Of a stretch of 64,000 nt of DNA, positions 26,595 through 41,100 are shown piece after piece. Position numbers and translations under genes: made by a program. The stretch lies in assembly GCA_035041965.1 (NCBI GenBank), contig JAPYMA010000140.1:27944-91943 (forward strand). Reading direction: 5' to 3'. Positions within the stretch are counted from its first letter, which is position 1. Each line of letters opens with the position of its first letter. This stretch comes from Anisakis pegreffii. Its lineage: Eukaryota > Nematoda > Chromadorea > Rhabditida > Anisakidae. The notes under the pieces are model-generated. The model worked only from the letters and a program-made list of their open reading frames with translations. It had not been told where the DNA came from and did no database searches.

Positions 26595-27692
26595 CTCAGA
26601 AAGTTCGATAATATAGATAGACTCTGATATCACAGATAAATCATACTGTGGTTTACACAATCTCGCCATTATCTCAATCTCGAGATCACTATTTAACCAC
26701 AAAATAGTTTTTCAATCCCAAGACGGTCCCGAGAATGAAGAGCAACTTTCGAAATACAGAAGGATGACATGTTTAACACACATTGTTGAACCAAAGTGAT
26801 CACAATAAATCAGGGGACAGTTTATTCAACAAATCATTCAAATAAACTCACAATCAATAAATTCAAAAATAAAACAATTGAAACAAAATCATATCATTAC
26901 GTAAATCAGTAGTTGTTGCGGGATTGGATTTCAGGAATTCGGTAACAGGCGACCTTTGTGATGTTATGAAATTCCCGGTCAGTATTGTGCGAAAACGAAA
27001 GCTGGGGTGGTGATATGCCATGAACCATTTTTTCGGAAAATATTTTTCTAGCGAACTGGCTACTGGCGGAGTTACTTTCTTTCTTTAGCGTACCCAACTG
27101 CGGTATTTGACACTACATAGTTTACATGTAAGTACTTTTTAATACCCGCATTTCAGAGAAAGTCTATTCTTCTACGGAACTTCTTCATTCACAACTCAAT
27201 TTTCACAAACGCTAAATGCACAGAACTTCAAATAATCGCTTGTTATTATGAAACAATGCTATCAATGCATTCAGAGGTTAATTTTGGTTCCTTGAGTAAT
27301 TGCTGATTATTTTCTGTCTTGACTGTGAGTAGTTTACGTGTGGCACATTTTGAAGTCTAAGATTTCGAAAAGTCCTTACATTATGTACAGAATTGCATCT
27401 TCATTCACAATTCTATTTTCGCAGGCATTCAGACTTGAAAATGACGGCTTATCAATTCGAAAATGTTGCAATTCACCTGTGACGGAGCTCTTCATCAGAA
27501 TGCAGTGAAATTAGCGAATGCTTTCCTTCCAGTGGGAGGTGTTAGTCTAGTTTGTTGAGGGTTTATCGGGCTCGCCTAGATGGCTATGATGGGACTACTT
27601 CACTATCACTCGTGAACTTCTGATTGTTGGTGCTTTACATACGACATTTTTCGAATCAACTTCTGTCACGGACAAACACAGAGAATCATTTG

Positions 27693-27958
27693 CAGTATAT
27701 TAATCCAGAGCTTCATCCATTTTGCAAATAGTTGTTTACCACTATCAGACAACCAACTACCTCGCTTCGCCCAGACGTCAGATGTTGTTACACAAGAGAT
27801 TGCTAATGTTTTCTTCTCGAATGAATGTAATTTACGTTTGCATACATCTGAAATGCCGAGATCCGATGAAAAAGTCGCTTCATTGGCAAAATCACATGGT
27901 CGTTTAAAAGCTGACTTTTGCAGACATTACGAATTGCAAATCATCGCTTAACAATATG
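27693..27958 (+). other. candidate exon, unidentified
   Basis: After a CATTTGCAG acceptor one frame is open for about 88 codons, in DNA where stops are otherwise frequent. The translation has balanced composition (it includes QTSDVVTQEIANVFFSNECN and PRSDEKVASLAKSHG). A possible donor follows CACATG at about 27898. It has no in-frame partner exon I could find and no family I recognise. Confidence 0.25.
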
Positions 27959-29121
27959 GAACAACAGCATCAGTGCACTCAACGGCAGTTTTCCGTTCCG
28001 TGTGAGATAGATATATGCTTTGAATTCCCATGTTTCATACATTCACTTTGATCCGCTCAGGATCACGTATCGTGAAAGTATCAGTATTTCATGTCGTTAT
28101 TTCACACTTCTCCTATCAATCATTATTTTTTCATCGCTCCGCCATACATTACGACTCATTATCAATCCCATTCGTACAGTATAGTTGCTTTGCACATCAT
28201 GGATTGTTATCAAACTTATTATCGATGTCTCCATTTCTTTTGGTGCTTTAATAGTTCCATATGATCATGAATCAAATTATAACGTTATATCCGAACATCA
28301 CTGGTTGAACTCGTAATGCCTTATTATAATCTGCGATAGAAGTTACATATATTCCATAAGTGAAAATTCGTAAAGTATACATTAGAAATTTCATGTTCTG
28401 GCTACGGGCCCGTTACCAGTTCGAAGACACAGTATAAGGTATGATCACAATAACTTTAAGGAGAGGGATTCATGGGAAGATGCAATCAATCGTATTGCAA
28501 GTGTTCCAGTGGAGTTGGGGAATTGACAAATTAGTTGCTAGGCATAGGAATACATATGAATAGTAATGTACATAAAACCAGAGTTCATGAACGCGCATGA
28601 TGTGACATGATCCATCACGGAAACTACCTGAGTTCGAACAAACTCGAAACATCAAAAAATGGCCAAAAAAAGGAAGAAACCGAAAATGTAAATAAACTCG
28701 AACTTTCAGACGAACGGTGGGAGAAATGTGAAAATGTTGTAAAATGAAAAAGGAACCAAAAATGTAAAAATGAACAGAGAAAATTCTCAAGTAGAATTAA
28801 TATATGAATAGTGCAAATGAGCAAAGCCAAAGCAAGCCATGCAAATATGAATTACGCAAATATAACAACTTTCGTTGGTTGATGAAGAATGCCCTCATTT
28901 AACACATATATAATTACATGAAATAAATGTTTTAGGTAGGCTGGTGAGCAAATTGAAAAGGGATTTTCTAATCATGATCTCCACCCACTCTACGCTGCAA
29001 TAGAACCTAGTGAAGGTAGCCAACTGGAAGAAATTGAATGCACTTGCTTCAGCACTGGAAATTGCTCGGTTCGGTTCACTCGCCAGCCTGCACTCATAGC
29101 ATATCACATCAGTGGAAGCGA
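27959..29121. other. intergenic 3' flank of the golgin gene
   Basis: There is no supportable gene. The minus-strand frames at 28470-28830 are rich in Phe and Ser and lie in low-complexity AT-rich DNA. The frame at 28895-29128 is 3' flank of the golgin gene. Confidence 0.4.
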
Positions 29122-32100
29122 TTAACAAAAGCTATGCTTATCTAATGATTTCATTTCATTGTTACTCAGTTTAAGAACAGTACCGATCGCCTTGAGAATA
29201 TGCCTGCGTCCGGACGAGCTGTCACAGTGCAGAAGTTGTACGAAAACGTTACGCAAATACTCGACATTTGCATCACCACTGTAGAAATTCACTTTACCTG
29301 CATAAAAAGAATATTGAAAATAGTCATTGGGCATAGGCAAAAGTATTAAATGGGCATAGGTAAAGAGCCAGAATTTCAATTCATGTACGACATTCTCTAG
29401 TTTCACGATATCCGCGAAATCATTTTCAGATACGACGGAAGATCACCTTCACAACTTCCTACTACCGCAACCATATGTAACCCTGCCCGAAACCTCCCGA
29501 ACTATCGGTAAATGTAAATTAAATCTTTCCCAGCAACTCGAACACCAGTCAGTGAAAAACGATCCATAAAAATATTCAACGATAACCTTCAAGGATCCTA
29601 ATTTCGTCTTTTAATTTTTCAATTATTTCATAATGTTGAAGATCTTTCGTCAATGAAGATTGTTGTATGGCACGCATATTCGATTCGGATGTTTCTAACG
29701 CGATTCTGCAACGAAAAGCCAGACTTTAGTCGAATAAAATCTATATGACTATGGTGAATAAATTTAACTCACAATCAGGAACATACAGCTTATGAATATG
29801 TCACATTTCATCGCTGTAAGCCACATAAAACTAATTTTTTGATGAAAAAAGAAATATTTTTGTGAAAACCACTCATGTAAATGCAAGCGGATTAGTGAAC
29901 ATTAAAAGCTTCGATTAACCTCAGATCATTAAGTTCTTTTTCGCGTTTTGCCAACTGTTGCTCATAGAATATGTTACGTGATAAAGTCGAATTTGAAACA
30001 GGTGCCAACGAAACCGATTGTGCGGCGGATGCACTTAAGACTGCTGAAAACCTCAGTCATTCTCAAACACAGAATGAGCGATTTTCGATGGTAGATGCAA
30101 AAATCATGAACTTTCGGGCAAGCACTCATCTGTCACCAAATGAATTCGGAACAGAATGGAAACTAACACTGAAATCAAACAATAACGATGATATGAAATG
30201 AAGATTTGGGAAATCGAGAAATAAGATTGCTGTTCATTTTGAACAAAGGCACTTACACTGTTGTAAGATAGCACGCATGAATTGAGGCAAACAGTGCGAA
30301 AAATGAAGGACGACTGCATCGTTGACAATTGATCATGATATTGATGATTATTAATTTTCATTTCAATGGACAATTGATGAATTCATCAGCGAAAACAGTT
30401 AAAAATTGAAAACAATTAATAGGCCCAAAATTGCAGATGTTTCTTTGGCCCAAAATTAGGTTTACAGTAGATGCAGAAATATTTCAAACAATTGCGTTAA
30501 ATTGCAGGAAAGTTTTCAAGAATTTAAAGGGATCATTGCATTTATCGTTAGCGATGTCATTCGATGAGAAAATTTGTTCCTGGCTGATAGTCTAAATCTG
30601 TAGCCTCGATGGACCAACATATCCCTCTTCTCCCCTCAAGTGAGCGCGACTTGGGGCTGGAAACGGGAGAAAGAAACTCAAACAGGACAGTTGAAAACAA
30701 TCTTCTTCACCACTCAACACAACATAATTCGCACAATTCGAAATTGCTATCAGCCTAATTCACTAGTCCAAAGTATGCTACAGGATCTAAAAAATGCTGC
30801 GATTCAGTGATATTTGCATACTGACATCCATTCTTTCCAGCGATCAAAAAATGATTTGAATTACTCGCGATAACAAATTAATCGAGCCATTATACAATTC
30901 ATCGCACAAAATCAACATGTTCACGATTATTCCACAAACAGTGTAATGTCTGAATGAATCAATGAAAAGCTATGCCGCATTTGGCATTATCCTGTAAGTA
31001 CCAGCTGATCGAATGAATGCTTACACAAAATGAGCGCATATGAATAAACGCACCTGAACTTTTATGATTTTCGTCGTCGTTCAACTGAACTGCATCTTTC
31101 GACGAACTCTTACGAAGGCACCTCGATTGCGGACAATCACTGATCATGTTCGCTTGAGTTGGGTCTACTGGATCGGTAGCATTTATTTGCTGACTTCTAA
31201 TCGAAACCAGAATCGTTCTTCAATTTGGTTATGTTTTTGTGAGCTGTTTGAACATTCAAACACTCATTATAAGAACTGCGGCATAAACATCATACAAAGT
31301 TTTTTTTTCATCCATAAGAATTACAAAACAATTCTGTTTTGATTTATTTCGCTGACTTTTCCAGTGCCACATAACGAAGAAATGCCACTAAACAACGTTA
31401 CTGAAACAAATGAGATGAGGGTATGACAACCACTGGAGACGTTTACTGGATAATAAATTGAACAATGGAGATTTTCCTGGAAAACCTCTAATTTTTGTGA
31501 ACAATAAGATGACAATCCCTTCTTAAAGACACTATATGATGGTAGCATGTTAAAAAAACTGTTAAAACCAAATTTCGAGATCAAATAGATTGGTTTTAAA
31601 GGAAATCGTATCAAATTCAACGCTCTCAAAAGCGTTTACTCACCTGGTCACCTCAAGTTCTTTTTGTTTCTCAGCGAGAACTTGTAATGTTCGAGCTCGC
31701 TGCTTCTGCATCTCATCTTCTACTTCAGTTACTGGAAAAATTAAGGGCAATCTAAGGAATTTGAATGAAAATTGGTATATAAGTCTTTAGGCATTCGAAA
31801 AATCCATTCATCCTCCTACGAATGGGTCTGTAGAAAGTGCCATAATACAAACCGAGTGAATAAGTGAAAGGACATGCCAGTCACTCAGAACGAACCTTTT
31901 TGTTGCATTTGATGCCGCAATTCGTTAGTTGCGTTCACTTGCGATGACTGCATGTCGGCTATTGTGGTGTGCAATCGTGCGCATTGCTAGAACAAGCCAA
32001 CTAACAGTTCATGAAATGAATCAGACGGAAGCAACAACGTTCACAAGCCAAGAGGTTCGCACCAAAAATTCCTTTCAAGACAGTGCTTAGAAATGGATCC

Positions 32101-35100
32101 CTTTCTGCGTTTTGATTCCACTTACAGATTCTGTTTTCCAATCAACCGAGCGTAATTTTCGACTGGAAGCATCATGACATACAAAGTTCAACTGAAGATA
32201 TTCCATCAAGAGAATTAGATGACTCCAAATGTTTACCTTTATCACTCACACGAAAGCTCCCCAACAGTTTATTTTGGTGCGAACGTTTTGACGTCGATTC
32301 TGCATTAGTGAACACAGAGGAAAGCAAAGCAAAAAAAAGTTGACAAACGAACGCGCAAATCATACTTTTTCATGATCCTTTTTAGCGATTTCATGATCAA
32401 TTTCTAGTTTATGCAACTTTTCATGTAACGATGCAATGACAGATCGCATATGTGTTAATTCAACATCAGACGATGCACATGATGAACACTGATTAATAGA
32501 TGGAAGTGATGATACCAGTGGCAAATTTGAATGACCGTCCAACGATCCTTCCTTAAAAACAATCAATTTTCTTGTCTGTTCACAAAAGCATTTGATATGG
32601 ATGGAAAATGTCGCGGTGATGAACGGTTATGAAACGTTCATTTTCATTGTTACTTCACAGATGAACCTACGCATTCGACGTATCCTCTAAAATGTTCATC
32701 TAACCGTTAAATTTTCATTATTGTTCTAACAAGCCACAAATTCGTTACATGCACTGATAATGTTCTAAAACGATCGGCAATTCCGAAAAAAAAGAAACGA
32801 ATCAGTATCAATTCGTTTTTTGCAAAATTTCATAACAAATATAACACGACCGATTTTTCGCAAAAAAACGTTATCGTTTACTAGCCGGGCAAATGATCAC
32901 AGACATTACAATCCAGGCTGTGAGCAACTATGATTCCGTTAACCCCCTCGTTCAAGGAAACACAGCTCTTTGGATGTGTTGGAATAACCTCAGTGAAGAT
33001 CAACTGAGGTGTGCATGACACATTAACGTCAGTGACAAATAACCATTGAGAACGAACGAACCGGAAGATTTCTGCATTTGAGAATGGCTTGAGCCTTCAG
33101 TTTATAACGTTCAAAATCATCTTTCAGCTGCATATATTGCTCTTTTTGTTCTTTTGATGGTTGTTCCAATTTAAGTAATTCTGAAAAAAAAAAACAAACA
33201 TGAATCTCAACAAGTCAAAAATAGGTATCAAATAACATAAATGATCGCATATGATCTAATAAACTAAATTTTGATGCGATATATTATAGTTTTATAAAAA
33301 AGGACAGGAAACGACCATAGTTGACAATAGATAACGAGAAGTAAGCGGAATCTCAGGTTGACCTGAAGGTGATATTCAAAGAATGATAAAGCGCTAAATC
33401 TGAAAATCAAAAAAAAGTGCTTGAAGTTTCATGAGTTTGCAACGTCATAAGATATTAATCCAGGGGTCCCCTTAGACGGGGGGGGGAGGAGGAATTATCC
33501 ACTTTTGAGTAAATTGGGGACGTCAGGGTGTAATGGAGGGGGTCGGGAAATTAATATTTTGTACAATTGTTGTATTATAACGGAACGCCATTGTGTTGGC
33601 TGCGGCAGGAGGAGGTAATGACGACCTGCCAGACTACTGAAGACGGTAATGGATAGGGTTGGTAAAATCCCGATGTTTTTTCAATCCAAGAATCGATTTT
33701 TGATCCCGGGATCGAACATGTTTTGAAATGTCGATGGCGAACATCTTTAAACACATTTTTTCGAACCAATATGTTAATTGTTAATCAAAAATGAGTTAAT
33801 TCAACAAATTATTGAGCAAATCCAAGAACCTCATATAATGATGCTAATGATCATGCCGCAAGGGCATACTGCATTTTCAATGCTAAGACATCTTGCCATC
33901 TTGGGTCTAAGCAAATAACAATACACTTGCATGTAAATATGGAAAAATTGCTTCTCAAACACTTATTTGCAATGCTTCAAGTCCATTTCCTCTCACAGCG
34001 TCATTGTTAATGTCAGCTGAATTCTGCTATTCCGGAAATTTCGATTTTTTTACGAAAGAAATGCATGGCATGAATTATATCATTTGAATTTTGAGAAAAA
34101 TTAAAAGTTCGGGGTTTATCTAAAAAGCGAAAAAAAACATCTGCAACAGATTTTCGTCGAACCATCGAGCACTTACATACATGATAACTTCGATCAGAAA
34201 TCATGGAAATGTACTTGATATTCAAGCTTAAGATCTGTTTGAATGGAACAATTTTGCTCACTTCGACAATGAATTCTCACTATGAGTGAACTCAGTGAGA
34301 ATTTACGTACATTTTGATCGGATGAAAATGTTTCCGAACAGCGAAGTAAAAAGACTTGCAGTGTTTTGAACATACAGTTAAACTAAGAGATGGAATATTG
34401 AAGCCGAACAAATTGCGTGGAAGGAAACGACTCAAAATTTCGTTGAATTTTGTTGCTTTTGGTTTTCATTAGAAAATGTGATTATCTCAGTTAGAAATGC
34501 ATCCAGATGATCGTGATATACACCAATGGAGAGCAGAATAATCAGTTGAATATTCAATGAAATGTTACGTAAAAGTTCATCGAGCTGTCGTTGATCATGA
34601 CTTGCGTCTATTTCCTGGCTATTCATCAATGATATAGGACAAACAGCAAAGATGACTGTATAGAAATGAAATGGGAATGATTAAGGCTTGCTTCAACATG
34701 GGCATACTATCAAAATTCACACAAATTGACCCACTTTATCAAATCCCGAGATCCCGACGTAGTAATGGGGCATTCAAGCCAAGGGATCACTGGACTAACT
34801 GATGGAAATGGGTGAAACAATGAAAAATTTCGGGATAATTTTGAGGAAGTCTTAACATTTTATGCGACAGAGTCGTATATGGAACGATTTGAATAACAGG
34901 AATATGTACATTTTTACAATTCATTCGGTACCAGAGGATTTTATTCAAATCCCTGTACAATCCACGACAGATACTTTTATTTTACGTCAGCCTGGAACCC
35001 ACCATAGAAATGATATCATCATTGGCAAAAATCTTACCTGCCGCACTAGAAAGTAAATCTTTTTTTCTATTCAGTTGCAATAGTCATCACTTCTCTTGTC

Positions 35101-38100
35101 AACAGCAATTTCAACAGATCAAAAAAAGGCGCAATGTGGTTCATTACGGGAATGGGATGACCGAAACCGTTCAAAATAACACATCATTTGAAGATGTTTG
35201 ACGATAATGGAGTTTCGATGTTACGGATGCATGAAAGTATATAAATGATCTACCAGAATGCGTACATAGTCATTGTTAGCTATATGCTGATGACGCTAAA
35301 TTGTTCGTCACCTATATCCCAACCACTGTGAGGTCTCCTTTGCAAGAATCTACTGAAGAAGTTCACAGATGGATAAAAGCCTGGTAGATGGAGTTGTCCA
35401 TTGACAAGTGCTCCGTTCTGTACATTGGAAAACGTAATGAAAAAGTTTCGTATAACATAGGCAATCAAGTTTTGAAAAGTTCTGATAGCATCTGCGATCT
35501 TGGAGTACACATATCTGAAGATCTGTCATTTACAAAACACATTCATCACACTGGAGCACTTGCACATGCACGAAGCAACCTCATTCTCCGCACACTTAGC
35601 ACAAACAATCCGCACACACTATTAAAAGCATTCATCACGTACGTCCGTCCCATCCTCGACTACTGCTCCATCATATATTCCCCTACTGATGTAGATAATA
35701 TAAATATTCTTGAAAATGTACAGAGATCCTGCTCGAGGAATGTTTATGCTCGTTGTTGTATTACACCGTGCAGTTATATGGATCGTATTAAAAAATTAAA
35801 TATTGCCACATTAGAACTGAGACGACTCCAATTTGATTTGATATTTGTTTATAAAATACTTCATTCTATGATCGATATAAGAATGGAATCACTCTTTGAA
35901 TACACACACTGTCGCACAAGAGGACACGCACATCGTTTAAAAGTTTCGTATTCAGCACATACCAACAAGGTGTCCCTATTCTTCGCACATCGCATCATTA
36001 GCACCTGTCACACCTCACGGCACCATTTTATAATTTGATAAAAAGTTCTTTAATTCGCAGTTCAACTTCCTCATCTGATTCACGCAGTTTCTATAGCTGA
36101 ACTTCTTATCAAATATGTCCCATAATAGTACTATTTCATATATCACAGCATAGAATTATATCTGTGTCACTACCATTTATTGAATCTTTTTATTTTAATT
36201 TGCTATTATTTTTTACTTATTCAACCAACCGTCATAATGTCAGAGCGCTCCGCCTTTCATGCTGTTTTATTGCTTGTACATATTTCTTATTCGACAATAA
36301 ACTATCGTATGTACGAGTAACAGAACATATCCAGATGAAATGAATCCACAATTCAAGCTGAAATAGCCGGAAGAAGTAGGAGAAATATGCAAAGGATAGT
36401 CTGAGTGTTTGTTGGGGTTACATGAACATTGATATTAAACTTCATATACCATGAAAATTGACGTTACAGTCTGCAGCACGTAGCTTTTCAGCGAATTCGA
36501 TGAAATGTTCACGAACTGACTCAATATTACCAGAATCGTCACTTAATAATCGCCTCGCACCCAATTCCTTTAATGTACATCTTTGCAATCATTAATGAGT
36601 GCAATTTTTGAAAACAAATTCCGGCTGACCGAACAATTGTGTTACACATTCAAAGAATGTTTGAAACTGAAACATTCATTCGGATGCTCTTTATGCTGAT
36701 TCACAACATACTACCACCCATACATACATATAAGCAGGCCCTGTATAGACATAACTGCGGATGTTTGACAAATACAGTGAGTAAATTCCAATCAAATTCA
36801 GAGTGTAGGCAAATTCTTGGGGATTGAAGGGGACAAGAACAAATGCACGCCTGATAAAATTCCACTAGAACTATGAGGTCGAAGAGACAAACTTTCCGCA
36901 TCCATGGGAATGGCTGTATTCATAAATGTTAAAAAGTGGGACTAACTCGTGAGCCAAAAACTGAAAAGCAACAAACCTGACTCAGATCATCATTTTCGAC
37001 TTGCAGATGATTATTCTTCGCTTGCAAGTCTTCCATTTTCTGTTGCAACTCCAATCGAATTCGCTCTCCTTTAGCCAATTTTGCTGTCATATTATGTAGT
37101 CTGCAATGCTCAACGATTAATATTACTATCACCGCAACCATATCCTGCTACTCCTCCTAACTTGGACGGAGTATTACATTTGAGGCAAAATATTCATTCA
37201 AGACTGGATTATAGTTCGACCTTTCTTCAAGTTCATGCAGTCTTGCTTCTCGCTCAGGGTTGTCTGCTGAATTGATTCGAGATTTCAATTCGTTCAATTC
37301 TCGTTGACTCTCTTCCTGTATGAGATAAACAAGTCAATAGAGTGTTGCAAGTGTACGAACAGTCTTTAAGGATATGCTTTGCCTTCGCTAAATAGTAATG
37401 AAATTCTAGTTCGACATCGGAACGATGTTTTGGTTCTGTCTTCATTCAACACAATCAACTTTTCAACATTGCGAAATTCGGTATCGCGAACCAAATTTTG
37501 AAATTCTTTACTCACACTCGGAATCTCAGGATTTAAACAGAGATTCATCGGATTTTATCGACCGCCAGTTATCATCACAACTAAAAAGGCACTTATCGCG
37601 AAAAGGAAAACGAACTCACCTCGGCACCCAATGGTGAATATCAGCAAGATGCATCATGCATATACCCATAAGCTGATACTATCAATAGAAATGTGATAAA
37701 CGGTAAAGACAAATACTCTCCACTTGTGAACGGCTTACGAAAATACACAAATTCAATCACCTTCAGATTTTTCAGTTCACTTTCAAGCATTTGGACTGTT
37801 GGAATCTTGACAGCTTTTTTCTTCCAAAATGATGCTTCTTCGTTCGCTGCTTTCAGCTCTGAGTTCAAATTACACAATTTCGTTTCCATCTCTGCCGGAT
37901 ACTCCTCATGATGCCTTAATTTCTTGTATAATTCCGCAATCTGTAAAAAAAAAAACGTTTGTTCAACTGCATCTGACAACTGTCATTCATCCAGTTGTGA
38001 AAGTTGCTAATATTCCTAACTGAGAAAAGATCACGCTGAACGACTCGATATCCACACAATCGCTTAAAATAAACGAGACATTTTGGATATAATTGCAATA

Positions 38101-41100
38101 AGTCTGCAAAATTACGCTAACGACAAACATCATACGACACAATTCAAAGAAAACGTACACGAACGCATAAATATTGGTGAAAATAATTCATTCAGTGGGA
38201 AGTTCTCAATACATAGATTCATTGATGACCATTATTGAAGTCTCTAATGTTTCAAGAGGGTGCCTTGAACGCCGACGTGAGTATACTCAACTTACAGAAA
38301 AATTTTATGCAAAGTCAGTCTTATACGTTCACATCGAGGCTTTAAAAATGGTTCCGTTCCTGACAGTTGAGAACGACACAAAGAAAAAGAACGGATGGAA
38401 TAGCTAGTATTGAAGTTCCACGACATATCTTTCCTTAAAGCAAATCAGATTTTCTCAACGAATGACTGTTGAGTGTACTCACGACGTCACTAACATGAAC
38501 ACGTCACCGCTAATCCGAAGTCCAAGCTAATTCTAAGCTTTGGCAAATTTAGTCGAAGTCAACTTTCGAATAAGATGAAATCAAATCCAATCGAATCTCC
38601 TCAACCAATGATAGGAAAGGACATGAACTCGTGGAATATCCCGATTCTAGCACTTTGGAACAGGCTTTTGAGAGTGAAAAGTTTCATGTCGGCTCGCAGA
38701 AAGCAATGGTGAACTCATGAAGACAAACAAGCAGTGAACGAACTTGTCTTTCCAATTGTTCACAAGTTGCGTGTTCTTTCGCATACCGCTGCTGCATCTC
38801 AGCTAACACAGAACCATGATCAGACAGCTCTCTTTCACGATCCTCTTCGATTCGTTTCACTTTAGCACGTAAAACCTATTCCAAATATATCGCTTTTATG
38901 TCCATCCACACACTGAGTTTACACATATCTCAGTTCAATAATATCGACAAATTGGCAAATATAATGCCTACTTTTTGCTGAGGGAACAAATGGAAATAAG
39001 GGCGATATGCAGAGCTGATAAACAAACAAACGCATAAAGAGACAAAAACATACGTACTCCAATTATGCTTCATATTAAAATTGCATTAAAATTACAAAAA
39101 ATATGTAAAAAAAATAATTTTGTAAAAATTATTTCTAACTCTCATGCCTAGTACTTTTACTTTATGAATGGTTTATCTGTGTGTTACTAGCGATACAAAG
39201 GAAAATTTAGCCTATATGATTCCGGAAATATTGATTGACGCTCGCATCACTGAAAATCTTAGTCAGCATCGAAAAAAGCGAGCCTCTCAGGCCCGGCTCT
39301 ATGTATCTGATCAAGTAATCGTAACATCAAGACTCATTTAAATATTATTACGTAGCTCTGAACGAAAATAAAGGGAAGAATCTTTCCGTTATTAGGCTTT
39401 CGGATAGCTGTTTAAAGCGAAGCAGCAAGCAGCTGGAGGAGACATATTTCGCAATGAAATACTCAAAAATTCTGCAGGAATTTGGTGTTTGCTATGTTAT
39501 TCTTTCTCTATACCCACTAAAATAGAAGTGGAAAATGCCCTTTGAATTTGGCTATTTTTTGCTGCTAAAAAGTCCTGAAATAAAAAATGTGTACGTCGCG
39601 AGCAGCCATTATGAAAAGAATTTTTTTTCATGTTTTTCAATTCAGTTGAGCCAAGTAAACAAAGTCACAGAGTCTCAAGTCCACGGCTACAATATTCGTC
39701 AGGTTAAAAGAAGACTGTAAGCTTGCGTTTGACCCCTAACAATACGGCCCGTAACAATTGATACAGTTACACAGCATATTGTGTTCCGATCATGTGAATT
39801 CCATTGTATCTCAGCTGTGGCTATTAATAATGAAACCTTTTCAAATGATAACAATAAATACAGACAGGATAGCATTATTCGACAGAGCCAATAATAGTAA
39901 CCTTCATATGCTGTTCTAATTTTTCAGCTTGTGCTTCGGTTTCATTCGCAGACTTCTCTATTCGTTCTTTCAACGCCTCGTTTTCAGCCTTCAATAATTA
40001 TCTGCTTAGTTGATGCACCTAGATTTCTTCTTGCAACCGACTGAAGCAAACTTTAAGGCTGCGAATTAAAATTCCATTAATTTCGGATGAGATCCTTTTT
40101 TGAAAGAACACCTGTGAAGACTTCATTTTGGAGAGAATCTGTGAAAAAATCAATCGTTAACAATCAGTCACTGATTATCGTCGGAACAAATTAAGCTGAT
40201 GGTAGTTTCATATAGAGAAATGAATTCATTCTCTTATTATAACTGAGATATGATCACCAGTGCTTGACAATAATGACTTCGACTACACTGACACTTCAGT
40301 TGAAGCTGCAACTCAGGCATTTCACTCTCGACAGTCTATTCGTAGTAATAACGATTATCTTAATGCATTCATAACCAAGTATATTCAAATTCAAGTACAT
40401 TATCATAGTATTGCTTAATACAGTATTTCTCTTAAATCATAAGAGAAATACTGTATTAAGATGATTAGTGCTCAATTGAAGTAATTCACTTCAGACATAA
40501 CTTTCGACTGAACCCTCAACCAGTGGCATCTGAAGGAAGGAAGAACCAACTGCACTGTAAGAAAACTTGGAAAAATGGTAATGACAGAAATATTTTCGCT
40601 GCAGTTTTTGTCTCTTGATATCCATTATCATCTCATGGCTCAGCGTTGAACCCAACTGCCTCCGAGAAAAAATTCATGTTCCTGTGTTTAAAGATTTTCA
40701 TGGCATTCCACTGATTTGAATGAATTTGAATTTGAATGTACTTCTGACCATAAAAACCAACCAATAATGCTCTTTTGTCAGCTTGAAAGGCAGCCTCACG
40801 TCGATTCTTTTCGTTAGTTAGCGTCACTATCGATCGCTTTAACATTTCCAATTTATCATTCTGAAAAATTAGGTTATCTCTCGACTCGGTTAGAGACTTT
40901 TCTCTATTTCTTGATAGTGTCCTTGTTCTTTCATTTAGTGTCCATCTGATTCAGACAATCTCAACTCAAACTGTAAAAAAACTGCATATTCGTTCGATAA
41001 TCGTCGACCTTAATTGGTAGATACTAACAACTCCACTGGAATATCGTTAACATTCCAAGCACATATCAATAGGAAAGGTCAAAATTCCAAGCATTCCAAG

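Noticed and set aside
32095..32170. Possible short golgin exon after a TTCCAG
   Set aside because: All three phases either hit a stop or fail to match the neighbouring exons, which join directly in phase 0.
34862..35201. Plus-strand frames between the hAT-like element and the reverse transcriptase
   Set aside because: They show no reverse transcriptase or endonuclease motifs and do not continue the downstream frame.
37254..37548. Two frames considered as an extra golgin exon
   Set aside because: The flanking golgin exons (37940-37761 and 37315-37221) already join in phase 0, and no donor gives a consistent insertion.
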